A stretch of 64,000 nucleotides of DNA from Nocardia higoensis NBRC 100133 (GCF_000308595.1 NZ_BAGA01000183.1:23899-87898), one strand, 5' to 3'. Shown: positions 18,847 through 28,850, counted from the stretch's first letter. The notes: a model not told the origin generated them from the letters alone. Numbers and translations: made by a program.

Positions 18847-19617
18847 TCAGTCCTCGGGCGGGCCTCCCGCGCTGTCCTCGAGGTTACCGAAATACGCGGC
18901 CTCGACTCTGTCCCGGCGTGCGCGCAGCTCGGCGGCCGAACCGGTCAGCGCGGCCCGGCCGTGGTGGAGCACCACCGCCGAATCGGCGATCGACAGCGCC
19001 AGTTCGATGTGCTGCTCGACCAGCACCACGGCCATGTGCTGGTCGTCGGCGATCTCACGCAACCGAGGCAGCAGTTCCTCCACCGCGATGGGCGACAAGC
19101 CGAGGCTGAGTTCATCGATGAGCAGGATTCTCGGCGCGCACAGCAGGGCTTTCGCCAAAGCGAGCATCTGCTGTTCGCCGCCGGAGAGCGTGCCGCAGCG
19201 GCGCGCGCGCAAGGTGCGCAGCTTCGGGAAGTAGTCGAGTACATCGTCGAGGGCAGGACTGTTCTTGCGGCGGGCCAGGCGCAGGTTGTCCTCGACCGAG
19301 AGGCTGTGGAACACCCCGCGACTGTCGGGCACGAGGATCACGCCGCGACGGGCGTTGCGTTCCACGCGCCGGTCCAGAGGTTCGCCGAAAGCGGTGACGG
19401 TGCCGGAGATGATGGGCAGCGCACCGACCGACGCCAGCAGGGTGGTGGTCTTGCCCGCGCCGTTCGGGCCGAGCAGGGCGAGGATTTCGCCCTCGCGGGC
19501 CTGCGCGTGCAGGTCGCGCACCGCGGGCACGCCGCCGTAGCCGACGGTGAGCCCTTCGATATTGAGTGCGGCTGTGGTCTGCGAGGAGGCCGGCCGGGTT
19601 TCGGCGGTGGTGGTCAC
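18847..19617 (-). CDS. livF: branched-chain amino acid-type ABC transporter ATPase, LivF
   Basis: A 256-residue ATPase with Walker A GPNGAGKTTTL, signature LSGGEQQML, Walker B RILLIDELSLGLSP and the switch histidine replaced by a glutamine-containing VEQH motif typical of LivF. The start overlaps the LivG stop by 4 bases. It is the last transporter gene of the operon. Together these genes import branched-chain amino acids, amides or urea-like compounds; the ligand is not evident. Confidence 0.92.
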   Translation of the reverse strand: MTTTAETRPASSQTTAALNIEGLTVGYGGVPAVRDLHAQAREGEILALLGPNGAGKTTTLLASVGALPIISGTVTAFGEPLDRRVERNARRGVILVPDSRGVFHSLSVEDNLRLARRKNSPALDDVLDYFPKLRTLRARRCGTLSGGEQQMLALAKALLCAPRILLIDELSLGLSPIAVEELLPRLREIADDQHMAVVLVEQHIELALSIADSAVVLHHGRAALTGSAAELRARRDRVEAAYFGNLEDSAGGPPED

Positions 19618-20417
19618 TCGTTGTCTCCTGCCGGTCGGGCCGCCGTCGCCAGTGGCTGCGCATCGTCACCGTGGGTGACGGTGCCGAGATAGGCGGCGAT
19701 CACGCGAGGGTCTTCCCGGATCACGGCGGGTTCGCCGCTGGCGATGACGACGCCGAAGTCCAGGACATACAGTCGCGCGCAGATGTCGAGCACGAGCTGC
19801 ATGTCGTGATCGATGAGCAGCACCCCGATGCCCGAGGCCGCGACCCGGCGCAGATGCTGTCCGAATTCGACGCTCTCGTGGGTGTCGAGCCCGGCGGCGG
19901 GCTCGTCGAGCAGCACCACCCGGGAGCCGCCGACGAGGGCGCGTGCCACGCCGACCAGCTTCTGCTGGCCGAGGGTGAGTTCACCGGGTCGGCGGTCGCC
20001 GGCACCGGGGACGCCAACCAGATCCAATGCGGCGTCGATGGTTTCGCGCGGCGGCGTGGAACGCCCGAGGATATCGGTCAGCAGGGACCGCACACCGGTG
20101 CGCTGCAGGGCGACGGCGAGGTTCTGCTCGACCGTCAGGTCACCGAACAGTTCTCCGGCCTGCCAGGTCCTGGCCAGTCCGGCGCGGCGTCGGCGATGCG
20201 GGCCGAGCCGGTCGAGGACGGCGCCTTCGAGGGTGACATGCCCGGTCGAATCGGTGAAACCGGTGACCGCGTCGACGAAGGTGGTCTTGCCCGCGCCGTT
20301 CGGACCGATCAGGCCGACGATCTCGCCGGCGCCGACGGTGATGTCGATATCGGAGTTGGCGACGACGCCGCCGTAGTGCACCGACAGCCGTTCGGTCCGC
20401 AAGAGGGTCTCAGACAT
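19614..20417 (-). CDS. livG: branched-chain amino acid-type ABC transporter ATPase, LivG
   Basis: A 267-residue ATPase: Walker A GPNGAGKTTFVD near residue 38, Walker B RVVLLDEPAAGLD, and the LivG C-terminal VLDFGVVIASGEPAVI segment. The signature reads LTLGQQKLV, with T-L-G in place of S-G-G, which is normal for LivG. It overlaps the fused permease gene by 8 bases. Confidence 0.93.
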   Translation of the reverse strand: MSETLLRTERLSVHYGGVVANSDIDITVGAGEIVGLIGPNGAGKTTFVDAVTGFTDSTGHVTLEGAVLDRLGPHRRRRAGLARTWQAGELFGDLTVEQNLAVALQRTGVRSLLTDILGRSTPPRETIDAALDLVGVPGAGDRRPGELTLGQQKLVGVARALVGGSRVVLLDEPAAGLDTHESVEFGQHLRRVAASGIGVLLIDHDMQLVLDICARLYVLDFGVVIASGEPAVIREDPRVIAAYLGTVTHGDDAQPLATAARPAGDNE

Positions 20418-22419
20418 GCGCCGCCGCCTTCTCTTTCGCTCCCGGCACCGGTGCGGCGGCGGGCTCGCGGCCTGATCGCCGGGCGAGCGCCGCCTTCAGA
20501 TGGTGTTTCGCCTCGGTGATCGCGCCTGCCACGCCGACCGGGTTGAGCACGGCCATCAGCAGCAGCACGCCGGCGGCGATGAGCTCGTAGTACTCGCCGA
20601 GTTCGAGTGTCTGGTTGAGGAATACGTAGCCGACGCCGAGCGGGCCCGCCGTGCCCGCGATGAACGCGCCCGAGACGGAGGTGATGCCACCGACGTAGGT
20701 CATCGCCAGCACCGTCAGGCCGATCATCACCGTGAACGAACCCGCCGAGAGCTGTCCGCGGCTGTAGCCGATGAGGCAGCCGCCGATGCCGGCGAGGAAG
20801 GCCGAGACGGCGAAGCCGAGCAGTTTCGTCGCCGCGACGTCGATGCCGACCGAGGCCGCGGCCCGCTCGTTGGAACGCACCGCCAGCATCGCCCGTCCGG
20901 TGGCCCCGCCCATGATCCGCATCACCGCGAGCGTGCAGATCGCGACCACCACCAGCACCATCACGGCGAACCGCAGGGTCACCAGGTCGGTGCCCTCGCG
21001 GACGCCGAGATCCATACCGAAGACAGTGGGGTCGGCGATGAGATTGCCCTGCGCCGGAGTCAGCGACGGATTGTTGAACACGAAGCTCTGAATGGCCAGG
21101 GCGGCCGCCAAGGTCACCACCGCCAATTGCGCGCCGCGGATGCGCAGCGCGGGCACGCCGACCATGATGCCGAGCGCCGTGGCAACCAGCGCCGCGGCGA
21201 TCATGCCGAGCGGGAACGGCACATGCCAGTTGTCCGCCAGCTTCGACAACGCGAATCCGGCGGTGCCCGCGAAAGCCATACTCGCCAGCGAGATCTGACC
21301 GAGATAGCCGGTCAGCAGCACCAGCGACAGCGCGATCAGCGACAGGATGATCGACGTGACGACACCGAACCGCCAGGTGCCCGTGGTCGCGACGATGGCC
21401 GCGATGGCGATCGCGACCACGATCAGCGTCGGCACCACCCGGACCCGGGGGATGGTGACGGCGGGCATCTTCACCGATCCGAGCGAGCCGCGTGCCGGGA
21501 TGCGGCCGCCGAGCAGGAACAACGCGATGATGACGATCACGAAGGGCACCGCGTCCCCGAGCCCGGCCTGAGCCCAGTTCGGCCAGAAGTCCTTCGTGTC
21601 GGCCCACAGGATGACCGCCTGGAACGATCCGAGCACCAGGCCGGCAGCGCAGGCCACGCCGAACGAGGCGAGACGTCCGACCAGCGCCGACGCCAGCGCC
21701 GGGATCACGTAGAAGGTGTAGCTCGTCTCGTTGAGGCCGATGGTGTAGGCGGCGAGGACGCCGATCAGCCCGCAGGCGGCGCCGGTCACCACCCACACGA
21801 TCGCGGCGAGCCGGTCGGGGGAGTAGCCGGTCAACCGTGCCGCGAGCTCGTCCTCCGAACCGGCGCGGGTGGCGATCCCGGCGGTGGTGAGGGTGAAGTA
21901 GGCGCGCAGGGCGATCGCGACGGCGATCGCGACGCCGGCCAGGATCAGATCCGAGACGTTCACCATCGCACCCGCGATGGTCACGGTGTTCTCCGGCAGA
22001 ATCGGTGCGGCGAAGAGGTTTTCGGTATCGAACCGCAAGCCGACCAGAGCCTGGATGAAGAGCATCAGCCCGACCGAGGCCACCACCTGGGCCAGCACCG
22101 GCGCCTGGCGCAACGGACGGAACACCAGCAGATGCGCGAGCAGCGCCCACACCGCCGCGGAGAGGACGCCGAGCACCGCGGCCGCCACCATCGGTGTCGG
22201 CTCGTCGGTGCTGCCGAGGGGGATGCTGCCGATCGGCAGGACGAAGGTGCCGTCGGTGCGCAGCGTGGCGACGACATAGACCGCCCACAGCGCGAAGGCG
22301 CCCTGCGCGAAATTGATGATCCCCGTGGCGGCGTGCACACCGACCAGTGAGGAGGCCAGGACGGCGTACACCGCGCCGGTCGACAGGCCTAGAAAGACGA
22401 ACATCAAGAACTGGGCCAT
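20410..22419 (-). CDS. fused LivH-LivM permease of a branched-chain-type ABC transporter
   Basis: A 669-residue membrane protein. The first ~300 residues are a LivH permease (FLGLSTGAVYAVLASSLVGV, IINFAQGAFALWAVY) and residues ~330-640 a LivM permease (LTGYLGQISLASMAFAGTAG, YSRGQLSAGSFTVMIGLTVL). The two are normally separate genes; here they are joined in frame by a short basic linker. The C-terminal tail is alanine/lysine-rich. A 616-residue open frame on the other strand is only its shadow. Confidence 0.92.
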   Translation of the reverse strand: MAQFLMFVFLGLSTGAVYAVLASSLVGVHAATGIINFAQGAFALWAVYVVATLRTDGTFVLPIGSIPLGSTDEPTPMVAAAVLGVLSAAVWALLAHLLVFRPLRQAPVLAQVVASVGLMLFIQALVGLRFDTENLFAAPILPENTVTIAGAMVNVSDLILAGVAIAVAIALRAYFTLTTAGIATRAGSEDELAARLTGYSPDRLAAIVWVVTGAACGLIGVLAAYTIGLNETSYTFYVIPALASALVGRLASFGVACAAGLVLGSFQAVILWADTKDFWPNWAQAGLGDAVPFVIVIIALFLLGGRIPARGSLGSVKMPAVTIPRVRVVPTLIVVAIAIAAIVATTGTWRFGVVTSIILSLIALSLVLLTGYLGQISLASMAFAGTAGFALSKLADNWHVPFPLGMIAAALVATALGIMVGVPALRIRGAQLAVVTLAAALAIQSFVFNNPSLTPAQGNLIADPTVFGMDLGVREGTDLVTLRFAVMVLVVVAICTLAVMRIMGGATGRAMLAVRSNERAAASVGIDVAATKLLGFAVSAFLAGIGGCLIGYSRGQLSAGSFTVMIGLTVLAMTYVGGITSVSGAFIAGTAGPLGVGYVFLNQTLELGEYYELIAAGVLLLMAVLNPVGVAGAITEAKHHLKAALARRSGREPAAAPVPGAKEKAAAHV

Positions 22420-22508
22420 GTGATCCCGATTTTCTCTGAAATGGCCGAGGTCGTGAAGGGCGGGCCGCTCCGCGTCGAACGGCCCGCCCCCACGGTTGCC
22501 CGAGTCGG

Positions 22509-23765
22509 TTACGCGGCGCCCGGAATCAGTTTCAGGACTTCAGGATTCGGCGTGATGAAACCGCCGGTCACCGGTGCCTGCTTCTTGTCCTCGGTGACCT
22601 CGAACAGCAGCATGTCCGTGGTGCAGTTCGGGCTGGTCGCCTTACCGCAGGTCAGCTTCGGGCCGAGGAAACTCTGGTAGTCGGTCAGTCCCTTGAGGGT
22701 GGCCAGAATCGCGGGTCCGGTGAATTCGGCAGGCGGCTGGGCGGTGAGTGCCTGCGCGAAATCGACGAAGGTGGCGAACGTGCCGTAGGCGTAGAAGCCC
22801 GCGGTGCCGCCCGCGTTCTCGATGAACTTCTCGGCGATCTTCAGATTGGATTTCGCGGGCTCGGGGGCGGCGTCGACAGCGGGCGGCAACCACACCGGCG
22901 AATAGGCCTGCGAGCCGACGGCCTGGGCGCCGAGCACGTCGACGAATTCGGTGCAGGCCGCGAGGAAGATCGTGCCCTCGTACTTCACCGACCGCAACGC
23001 CTGGGCGAGCTTGTTGCAGGTGTTGTCGTTGGGCGCGGTCATCAGGCCGCCCGCGGCGGGATTGCCGTCGGCGATGGTGGAGGCCAGCGCGGTGAAATTG
23101 GGCGACGCGGGCGGGTAGTAGGCGCTCTTGACGTCGATGCCGAGCTGCTGACCCAACGGGGTGAGGAGCAGGTCGAACACCTGATGCGCCTGCGGCAGAT
23201 CGGAATTCACCAGCGTCAGCGAATTCTTCCCGGCCTGCTTGAGCGACTGCAGGAAGCCGACCAGGAATGCCGCGGGCGGCGGTCCGAAGAACACCCGGTT
23301 CTCGACAACCGCGCCGGTGGCGGTATTGAACGGGATCTGGCCGATCAGCGGAATTCCCGCCGAGGTCAGGATCGGCATGGCGGCCGAGGATTCGGCGTTG
23401 TAACCGTCGATGGCCGCGACCACCCCGGCCTGCACGAACTGGTTGGCGCAGGAGATGGTGGATTCCGGTGAGGTGTTGTCGATTCCGCAATCGACGACTT
23501 CGAGGGGGCGACCGTTGATGCCGCCGATCTGATTGTTGATGTACTCGACCGCGGCGTTCCTGCCCGTGGTCACCCCCGCCTGGGTCGCAGGCCCCTGCGA
23601 CGGATTGAACAGTCCGACCTTGATCGGTTCGCCACTGGCCACGACTCCCGGCGCGATGGACGATTCGCCGCCCCCGGAACTGCTGTCGTCACTACACGAA
23701 ACCACAGAAAACACGCAAGCCACAGCCAGTGCCGCAGCGGCGATTCGACCGGTTCTTATACCCAT
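22509..23765 (-). CDS. ABC transporter substrate-binding lipoprotein (LivK family)
   Basis: A 418-residue protein with a lipoprotein signal peptide: basic start, hydrophobic run, lipobox SVVSC with the lipidated cysteine near residue 24, then a serine/glycine linker. The mature part is a periplasmic-binding fold of the leucine-binding type (IKVGLFNPSQGPATQAG, then IDGYNAESSAAMPIL and LTLVNSD). GGAAAGG precedes the ATG. It is the first gene of the transport operon and should decide its ligand specificity. Confidence 0.92.
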   Translation of the reverse strand: MGIRTGRIAAAALAVACVFSVVSCSDDSSSGGGESSIAPGVVASGEPIKVGLFNPSQGPATQAGVTTGRNAAVEYINNQIGGINGRPLEVVDCGIDNTSPESTISCANQFVQAGVVAAIDGYNAESSAAMPILTSAGIPLIGQIPFNTATGAVVENRVFFGPPPAAFLVGFLQSLKQAGKNSLTLVNSDLPQAHQVFDLLLTPLGQQLGIDVKSAYYPPASPNFTALASTIADGNPAAGGLMTAPNDNTCNKLAQALRSVKYEGTIFLAACTEFVDVLGAQAVGSQAYSPVWLPPAVDAAPEPAKSNLKIAEKFIENAGGTAGFYAYGTFATFVDFAQALTAQPPAEFTGPAILATLKGLTDYQSFLGPKLTCGKATSPNCTTDMLLFEVTEDKKQAPVTGGFITPNPEVLKLIPGAA

Positions 23766-24241
23766 TTTGAATGCCTTTCCAGGCCGGTCGATCCCGGGAT
23801 GAACGCCGGACCGCCCGTCGAGCTACCGATTCGACGCCGCATCACAGCTCTCGGCGATACCGGCGACCTGATCTTGATTGTGATCCAGGCCACCTGAAGC
23901 TAGCCCCAGCCTTACACAGGTGTCAAGCTCGATTTTCGACGCGGTTCGCCGGTGGGGGAGAGGAGCGACTACCCGGGGATCGCTTGATATGTCGTGCAAT
24001 CAGCCGCCGATCATGTGATCGGACACAACGCCGCCACTTCGCCCGCTGCCCGCTACGCCCGTGCGGGACCGCCCCGTCGACCCGGCCCGACCGCTTCGGC
24101 CGCCACGCGGCCGTCGATCCGGCCATTCACCGAACAGGCAACACTCGATGTCCGTCATGGAATGTCCGCGGTTCGGTATGGCCATTCTTCGATCGATACG
24201 CTGATGCCGAGTCGGCCGTTGCCCGGGTGGACAATGGGAAG
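23766..24241. other. 476-bp divergent intergenic region
   Basis: This lies between the binding-protein gene (minus) and the HD-GYP/LuxR gene (plus). No coding frame is convincing. It contains the palindrome CCGATCATGTGATCGG at 24007-24022, a candidate operator for either promoter. Confidence 0.5.
24007..24022. promoter_or_regulatory. 16-bp palindrome in divergent intergenic region
   Basis: CCGATCA-TG-TGATCGG is a perfect 7-base dyad with a 2-base centre, lying about 220 bases before the HD-GYP/LuxR start and about 240 before the transporter operon start. An operator is plausible; no binder is assigned. Confidence 0.4.
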
Positions 24242-25825
24242 ATGCACCCGCACGGGACGCTGCCCGGCTCGGGAAGAGGTCTGAGCAGGGCCGAGCTGCT
24301 CGCCGCGATATCGCTGGCGATCGACCTCGGCCTGGGGCAGCCGATGGAACACATGCTCCGGTCGTCCTTGATCGCGATGCGGATCGCCGATCGGATGGGG
24401 CTCGACCCGCAACAACAGACGATTATGTACTACGTCGATCTGGTCGGGTGGATCGGTTGTCATGCCGACTCCCGCGAACTCTCGGTGCTCTTCGGCGACG
24501 ATATCGCCTTCCGGGCCGACACCTACACGGTGGACAGGGCCGGCCTGCCCTTTCTGCGGTTGATGACCAGTCATGTCGGACGCGGATTGCCGGTATGGGA
24601 GCGGGGCATCCGTGCGGCCGCCTTTCTGGTCACGGCTCGCAATCAGGTCGCCACGCTCATCCGGTCGCATTGCACTTCCGCCGGAGTCCTTTCCGACCGG
24701 ATGGGCTTGGACGAAGAGGTAGGCAAGGCGCTGGCCTTCGTCTTCGAACGCTGGGACGGTCGGGGCTTGCCCAACGGTGTTCGCGGAGAGGATATCCCGG
24801 TCGAGATCCACATCGCGCACGTCGCGGACGTCATCGAAGTGCACCTGCGGACGGGGGGACTCGAGCACGCGAAGGCGGTTCTCCGGTCCCGGCGCGGCAG
24901 TCAGTTCGACCCGGCGATCGCGGCGGTGTTCGATCGCGACGCGGCGGCGATCGTGGACGGTCTGCTCGAAATGGACGTCTGGACGGCATCATTGGCGCGA
25001 GCGCCGGATCGTGATCGGACCCTGACGGCCGAAGAGAGCGACGCGCTGCTCGCGGCCATGGCCGATTTCGCCGATCTCAAATCCCCTTTCGCTCTTGGGC
25101 ATTCGCGTGGGGTTGCGAATTTGGCGGCCGGGGCGGCTCGGTACCTGGGTATGCCGGCATCGGACATCACCCATCTCTACCGCGCCGGCCTGGTGCACGG
25201 TCTGGGCAAAATGGGCGTGCCCAATCGGATCTGGGAGAAGAAGGGACCGCTCACCACGGCCGAATGGGAACGGGTGCGGATGTATCCGGATCTGAGCGGC
25301 CGGATACTGCGTCGAGTCGACGGCTTGGAGCCGGTGGTGCCTCTGGTGATGAAGCATCGTGAACGGATCGATGGATCCGGCTTTCCCCGCGGAATCGCCG
25401 GCGCGGAGTTGACCACGCGGGACCGACTGCTCGCCACGGCAGACGCTTATCAGCGACTACGTGAACCCCGTTCCTACCGGCAGCCGCTCGATCCTCGCGG
25501 CGCGGCCGACCGGCTACGCGCCGAAGCACACGCCGGACGTCTCGATGCCGAGTCGGTTGCGGCCGTGCTCGCGGTGGCCGATCCGCGAACCTCGCGGCGC
25601 AAGCCCTGGCCCGCCGGGCTGACCGACCGCGAGGTCGAAATCCTGCGACTCGTCGCGCGGGGCCGCTCGAACAGAGAGATCGCGGCCGAACTGTGCATCG
25701 CCGAGAAGACGGCCCGTAACCACGTCGAACGCGTCTACGCCAAGCTCGGGGTCAACAACCGCACGCAGGCCGGTCTCGCCGCGATCGATCGGGGTCTGGC
25801 GGGCTTCCCGGCCGTGGGGAAGTGA
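24242..25825 (+). CDS. degenerate HD-GYP domain regulator with LuxR-type HTH
   Basis: A 527-residue protein with two HD-type domains (about residues 20-190 and 265-430) and a C-terminal LuxR helix-turn-helix (about 460-520: LTDREVEILRLVARGRSNRE). The second HD domain keeps GLGKMGVPN and GSGFPRG, but the HD pair reads HG (Gly near residue 320), and other usual metal ligands (HPE, HHE) appear as YPD and KHR. It is thus probably a sensor rather than an active cyclic-di-GMP phosphodiesterase. ATG 24242 lacks a good ribosome site; GTG 24227 is possible. It ends 3 bases before the convergent ABC gene. Confidence 0.8.
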   Translation: MHPHGTLPGSGRGLSRAELLAAISLAIDLGLGQPMEHMLRSSLIAMRIADRMGLDPQQQTIMYYVDLVGWIGCHADSRELSVLFGDDIAFRADTYTVDRAGLPFLRLMTSHVGRGLPVWERGIRAAAFLVTARNQVATLIRSHCTSAGVLSDRMGLDEEVGKALAFVFERWDGRGLPNGVRGEDIPVEIHIAHVADVIEVHLRTGGLEHAKAVLRSRRGSQFDPAIAAVFDRDAAAIVDGLLEMDVWTASLARAPDRDRTLTAEESDALLAAMADFADLKSPFALGHSRGVANLAAGAARYLGMPASDITHLYRAGLVHGLGKMGVPNRIWEKKGPLTTAEWERVRMYPDLSGRILRRVDGLEPVVPLVMKHRERIDGSGFPRGIAGAELTTRDRLLATADAYQRLREPRSYRQPLDPRGAADRLRAEAHAGRLDAESVAAVLAVADPRTSRRKPWPAGLTDREVEILRLVARGRSNREIAAELCIAEKTARNHVERVYAKLGVNNRTQAGLAAIDRGLAGFPAVGK

Positions 25826-25828
25826 GCA

Positions 25829-27598
25829 TCACGCGCCGGGCCGGGACCGCCGGTCCAAGACCCATATCGTGGCCAGCACGAGGCCGAGTGCAAACGCGGC
25901 GAGTGTGACGAGACCGGCGCCGGTGCCGCCGTGGAAGGCGTCGCCATAGGTGGACATGGCCGGCATCGATGCGGTGTAGCGCTCGAGCTCCAGGTCGCGA
26001 CCCAGCGCCTCGAATGCGTGGCGGTTGGACAGGCCGAAACTCATCAGCCGACCGGGGGTCGCCATATCGTCGACCGGGACTATGGCCCCACCGAAGAGAA
26101 CCTGGGGGAAGCAGAGCATCGGCAGGGCGAGAGCGGCCTGTGCGGCATTGGAGACCGCGGCCGAAGCCAGCAATCCGAGAGCCAGCGCCGAGGTCGCCTC
26201 GATCACGATCGTCGCGAACAACAAGGCGGCTACGTCCCACTCGACCGCAGGCAGCCGGCCGAGTGCCCGCAGCACACCGAGGAGCAGCGCGCTCACCCCG
26301 GCCAGCACCGGAAGCAGCGCTGCGACCTTGGCGGCCACATAGGCGCCGACACTCAACCCGGCCAAGCGCTCCCGCCGGAACACGGCCATCTCTCCGACGA
26401 TCTGGAGCAGGCCGTAGGTGAGGCCGAAGAAGAAGCCGGCGAACGCGATCCAGAAGACGATCTGGACCGGGGCGAAGTCGGCTTCGCTACGCGGTTCGAA
26501 CGCGTTCCGCTCGAACAACATCGCCATCATCGCGGTGACCAGCACCGGTGAGCCGAGCAGGACCGCCAGGGTCAACCGGTTGCGCAGGAGAACATCGATA
26601 TTGCGCCGGGTGAGTAGCCACCATTGCCGGATCGCGCCTGTGCGGTCGCGGTCGGGACCGGTGGCGGAAGCGGGCCGCGTACCCAGGCCGGGCCGGGTCG
26701 TCGGCTGTTCGAGGCTGTCGGCGAATCGCTGCGCCCAGATCCGGGGGGTGCCCTCACGAGCCAGCCGCTCGTACACCTCGGTGAGATCCTCGACGCCGAA
26801 GTAGCGCCGAGCCTCGGCCGGGCTGCCGGTGAAGGCCAGGTGGCCCTCGCGCGCCAGGAATATCACCCGGTCGCAGCGGTCGATATCGCTCGGCTCGTGC
26901 GTCGTGAGGACGACGGTGACGCCGCGGCTGCTGAGTCGGCGCAGCAGGCGCATCACATCGGCCGCGGTCGACGGATCGAGCCCGGAGGTGGGCTCGTCCA
27001 GGAAGAACAGGTGCGGCCGGGTCAGCAGCTCGACAGCGATACTCGCCCGCTTGCGCTGGCCGCCGGAGAGCGCCCTGACCGGCACATCGGCTCGATCGGC
27101 CAAGTCGAGATCTCGCAGGGTCTCCTCGACCACCCGGTCCGCCTCGGCCGTCGATGTGCCCGCGGGCAGCCGCAGCCGTGCCGCATAGCGCAGTGTGCGA
27201 CGCAGGGGCATCTCCAGGTGGATGATGTCCTCCTGCGGCACGTAGCCGATACGCGAACCGCCGCCGCCTCGGCCTCCCCGAACGACACCGTCGTGTCGAA
27301 CCTCCCCGGCCGTCGGTGGCCGCAGTCCGGCGAGGAGCTCCAGCAATGTGCTCTTTCCCGCGCCGCTGCCGCCGGCGATGGCGACCAACTCGCCCGGTTC
27401 GACCGACAACGACAGCTCTCGGAGTATCGTCCGCGTCCCGATACGCCGGCTCACCCGATCGACATCGATTCGCCCGCCGTCCGGCCATCCGGACACATGA
27501 TCCGCAGTACACGCACCGAAGCTCTCGACGGTCGGTGGCTCGAATGTCGAATCGGCCACGACCGGTGATCTCCGTGCTTCCCGAATTCGCCTGGTCAT
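25829..27598 (-). CDS. ABCG-like half transporter (ATPase fused to ABC-2 membrane domain)
   Basis: About 589 residues. The N-terminal ATPase domain (about residues 40-290) has Walker A GGSGAGKSTLLE, signature LSGGQRKRAS, Walker B LFFLDEPTSGLD and TTHEPSD. A C-terminal ABC-2 membrane domain (about 340-589) has six hydrophobic segments and the RRERLAGLSVGAYVAAK region typical of the White/ABCG group. The ATPase-first order matches ABCG exporters for lipids or hydrophobic compounds; it would act as a homodimer. The in-frame ATG at 27634 is an alternative start. Confidence 0.88.
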   Translation of the reverse strand: MTRRIREARRSPVVADSTFEPPTVESFGACTADHVSGWPDGGRIDVDRVSRRIGTRTILRELSLSVEPGELVAIAGGSGAGKSTLLELLAGLRPPTAGEVRHDGVVRGGRGGGGSRIGYVPQEDIIHLEMPLRRTLRYAARLRLPAGTSTAEADRVVEETLRDLDLADRADVPVRALSGGQRKRASIAVELLTRPHLFFLDEPTSGLDPSTAADVMRLLRRLSSRGVTVVLTTHEPSDIDRCDRVIFLAREGHLAFTGSPAEARRYFGVEDLTEVYERLAREGTPRIWAQRFADSLEQPTTRPGLGTRPASATGPDRDRTGAIRQWWLLTRRNIDVLLRNRLTLAVLLGSPVLVTAMMAMLFERNAFEPRSEADFAPVQIVFWIAFAGFFFGLTYGLLQIVGEMAVFRRERLAGLSVGAYVAAKVAALLPVLAGVSALLLGVLRALGRLPAVEWDVAALLFATIVIEATSALALGLLASAAVSNAAQAALALPMLCFPQVLFGGAIVPVDDMATPGRLMSFGLSNRHAFEALGRDLELERYTASMPAMSTYGDAFHGGTGAGLVTLAAFALGLVLATIWVLDRRSRPGA

Positions 27599-27747
27599 GT
27601 CCTGATCATCGGTCCGCCGACGCCGTGGGCACATGGGGCGTTTGCCTCAAATCGCCGACGAACGAGGCGCCGCGATCGAGCTCGATCACAAGGCCACTGT
27701 CGTCAGGGCGTCCATCCTGTCCGCCCTCCGTCGATGTGGGACGGCGA

Positions 27748-28698
27748 TCAGATCAGCGGCCTGCCCTCGGCGCGCCGCCGCCGCATGTTCGCCAAGTGCT
27801 TGTCCAACGGGTAACGCCGCCACCGCTCGGGCCCGGTTCGCAGCACCATGCCGATCACGCGCATGATCGTTTCGAAAGCGCGCTGCCTGCGCGGTCCCCA
27901 GTCCAGCCCGAGCTCGTCGCGGAAGCGCTGCGGCAGGAAACCGGTGGTGAAGAAGCGGTTGATCCGCCCGAACGCCAACTGCTGCCCTCGACTGTAGGGG
28001 CCGAGATCGACCACCTGGCCGAGCAGATAGGCCTTCACCTCGTCGTCGACCGAGATATCCGCCATCGCCGATTCCCAGTAGTCCGCGAATGCCGCCCGAT
28101 CGGGGGGCCACAACTGTGGCGGCATTTGCAGCGTCGTGCCGAATCTGGCCGATTCGCGGTACAACTCGTCGGCGAGGCTGTCGTCGAGCGGGCCGTAGAG
28201 ATAGGTCAGCGAATCGAGGGTGCCGCGATAGATGCAGGCGGCGACCCACAGTTGCAGCCTCGGGTCGAAGGCGTTGTATTTCACCGGGCTGTCGGGAGTC
28301 GAGCGAACCTGCCGGTGTGAGCGGTTGGTCGCCTCGCGATAGGCCTCGCGTTCGTCGTCGGTTCCCCACATGGCCACCGCCAGGTAGGTCAGCGTCGTAC
28401 GGCCGCGCTTTCGTGGATGCCGGTCGAACCGCCCGCTTTCCACGGTGCTCTCCACCACGCCACGACCCACGGCCGGGTTGCTCAACTGCATGATCACGTT
28501 CGCCGGCCCCCCGAGCAGGGCGCCCGGCCCGGCCAGGAACTCCTTTCGGGGTGTCACGCCGATCGCGTCAGCCGCCCCTTGCTGGACCACTACGCCTCCT
28601 GAGTTGATGAGAGACTTTAAGTCTACTTCTATCACCACCTTTCGCAAGGCCCTGGCGATCTCGAACAGCGGGCCACTTCCGGGGCGTCCGACCGACAT
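27748..28698 (-). CDS. MpaB/DUF2236-family oxygenase
   Basis: A 316-residue protein, with ATG 28698 preceded by AAGGGG. Family hallmarks are seen: GPGALLGGPANVIMQLSNPAVGRG, then RTTLTYLAVAMWGTDDE, and YNAFDPRLQLWVAACIY, where histidines often seen in this family are partly absent. DUF2236 proteins include heme or latex-clearing-type oxygenases. Divergent from the secretory lipase, so the two may share a control region at 28699-28850. The substrate is unknown. Confidence 0.82.
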   Translation of the reverse strand: MSVGRPGSGPLFEIARALRKVVIEVDLKSLINSGGVVVQQGAADAIGVTPRKEFLAGPGALLGGPANVIMQLSNPAVGRGVVESTVESGRFDRHPRKRGRTTLTYLAVAMWGTDDEREAYREATNRSHRQVRSTPDSPVKYNAFDPRLQLWVAACIYRGTLDSLTYLYGPLDDSLADELYRESARFGTTLQMPPQLWPPDRAAFADYWESAMADISVDDEVKAYLLGQVVDLGPYSRGQQLAFGRINRFFTTGFLPQRFRDELGLDWGPRRQRAFETIMRVIGMVLRTGPERWRRYPLDKHLANMRRRRAEGRPLI

Positions 28699-28850
28699 GC
28701 GGGATTTCCCCTTCGTGCCGGTAAGGCGCGCGCGTCTTTCATTCGTTACAGTCCTAGCCCGAACCCCGTGATACTTTTGCTCACCGATCGATCTGTTCCA
28801 GCTGCGTACCGGCAATTCGACGCGAACTGCTCCCCCTGGAGGTCGAGATC

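Noticed and set aside
20500..22350. 616-codon open frame on the plus strand
   Set aside because: It is antisense to the fused LivH-LivM permease; composition is rich in His, Arg, Asp and Gln with no motif. High-GC shadow.
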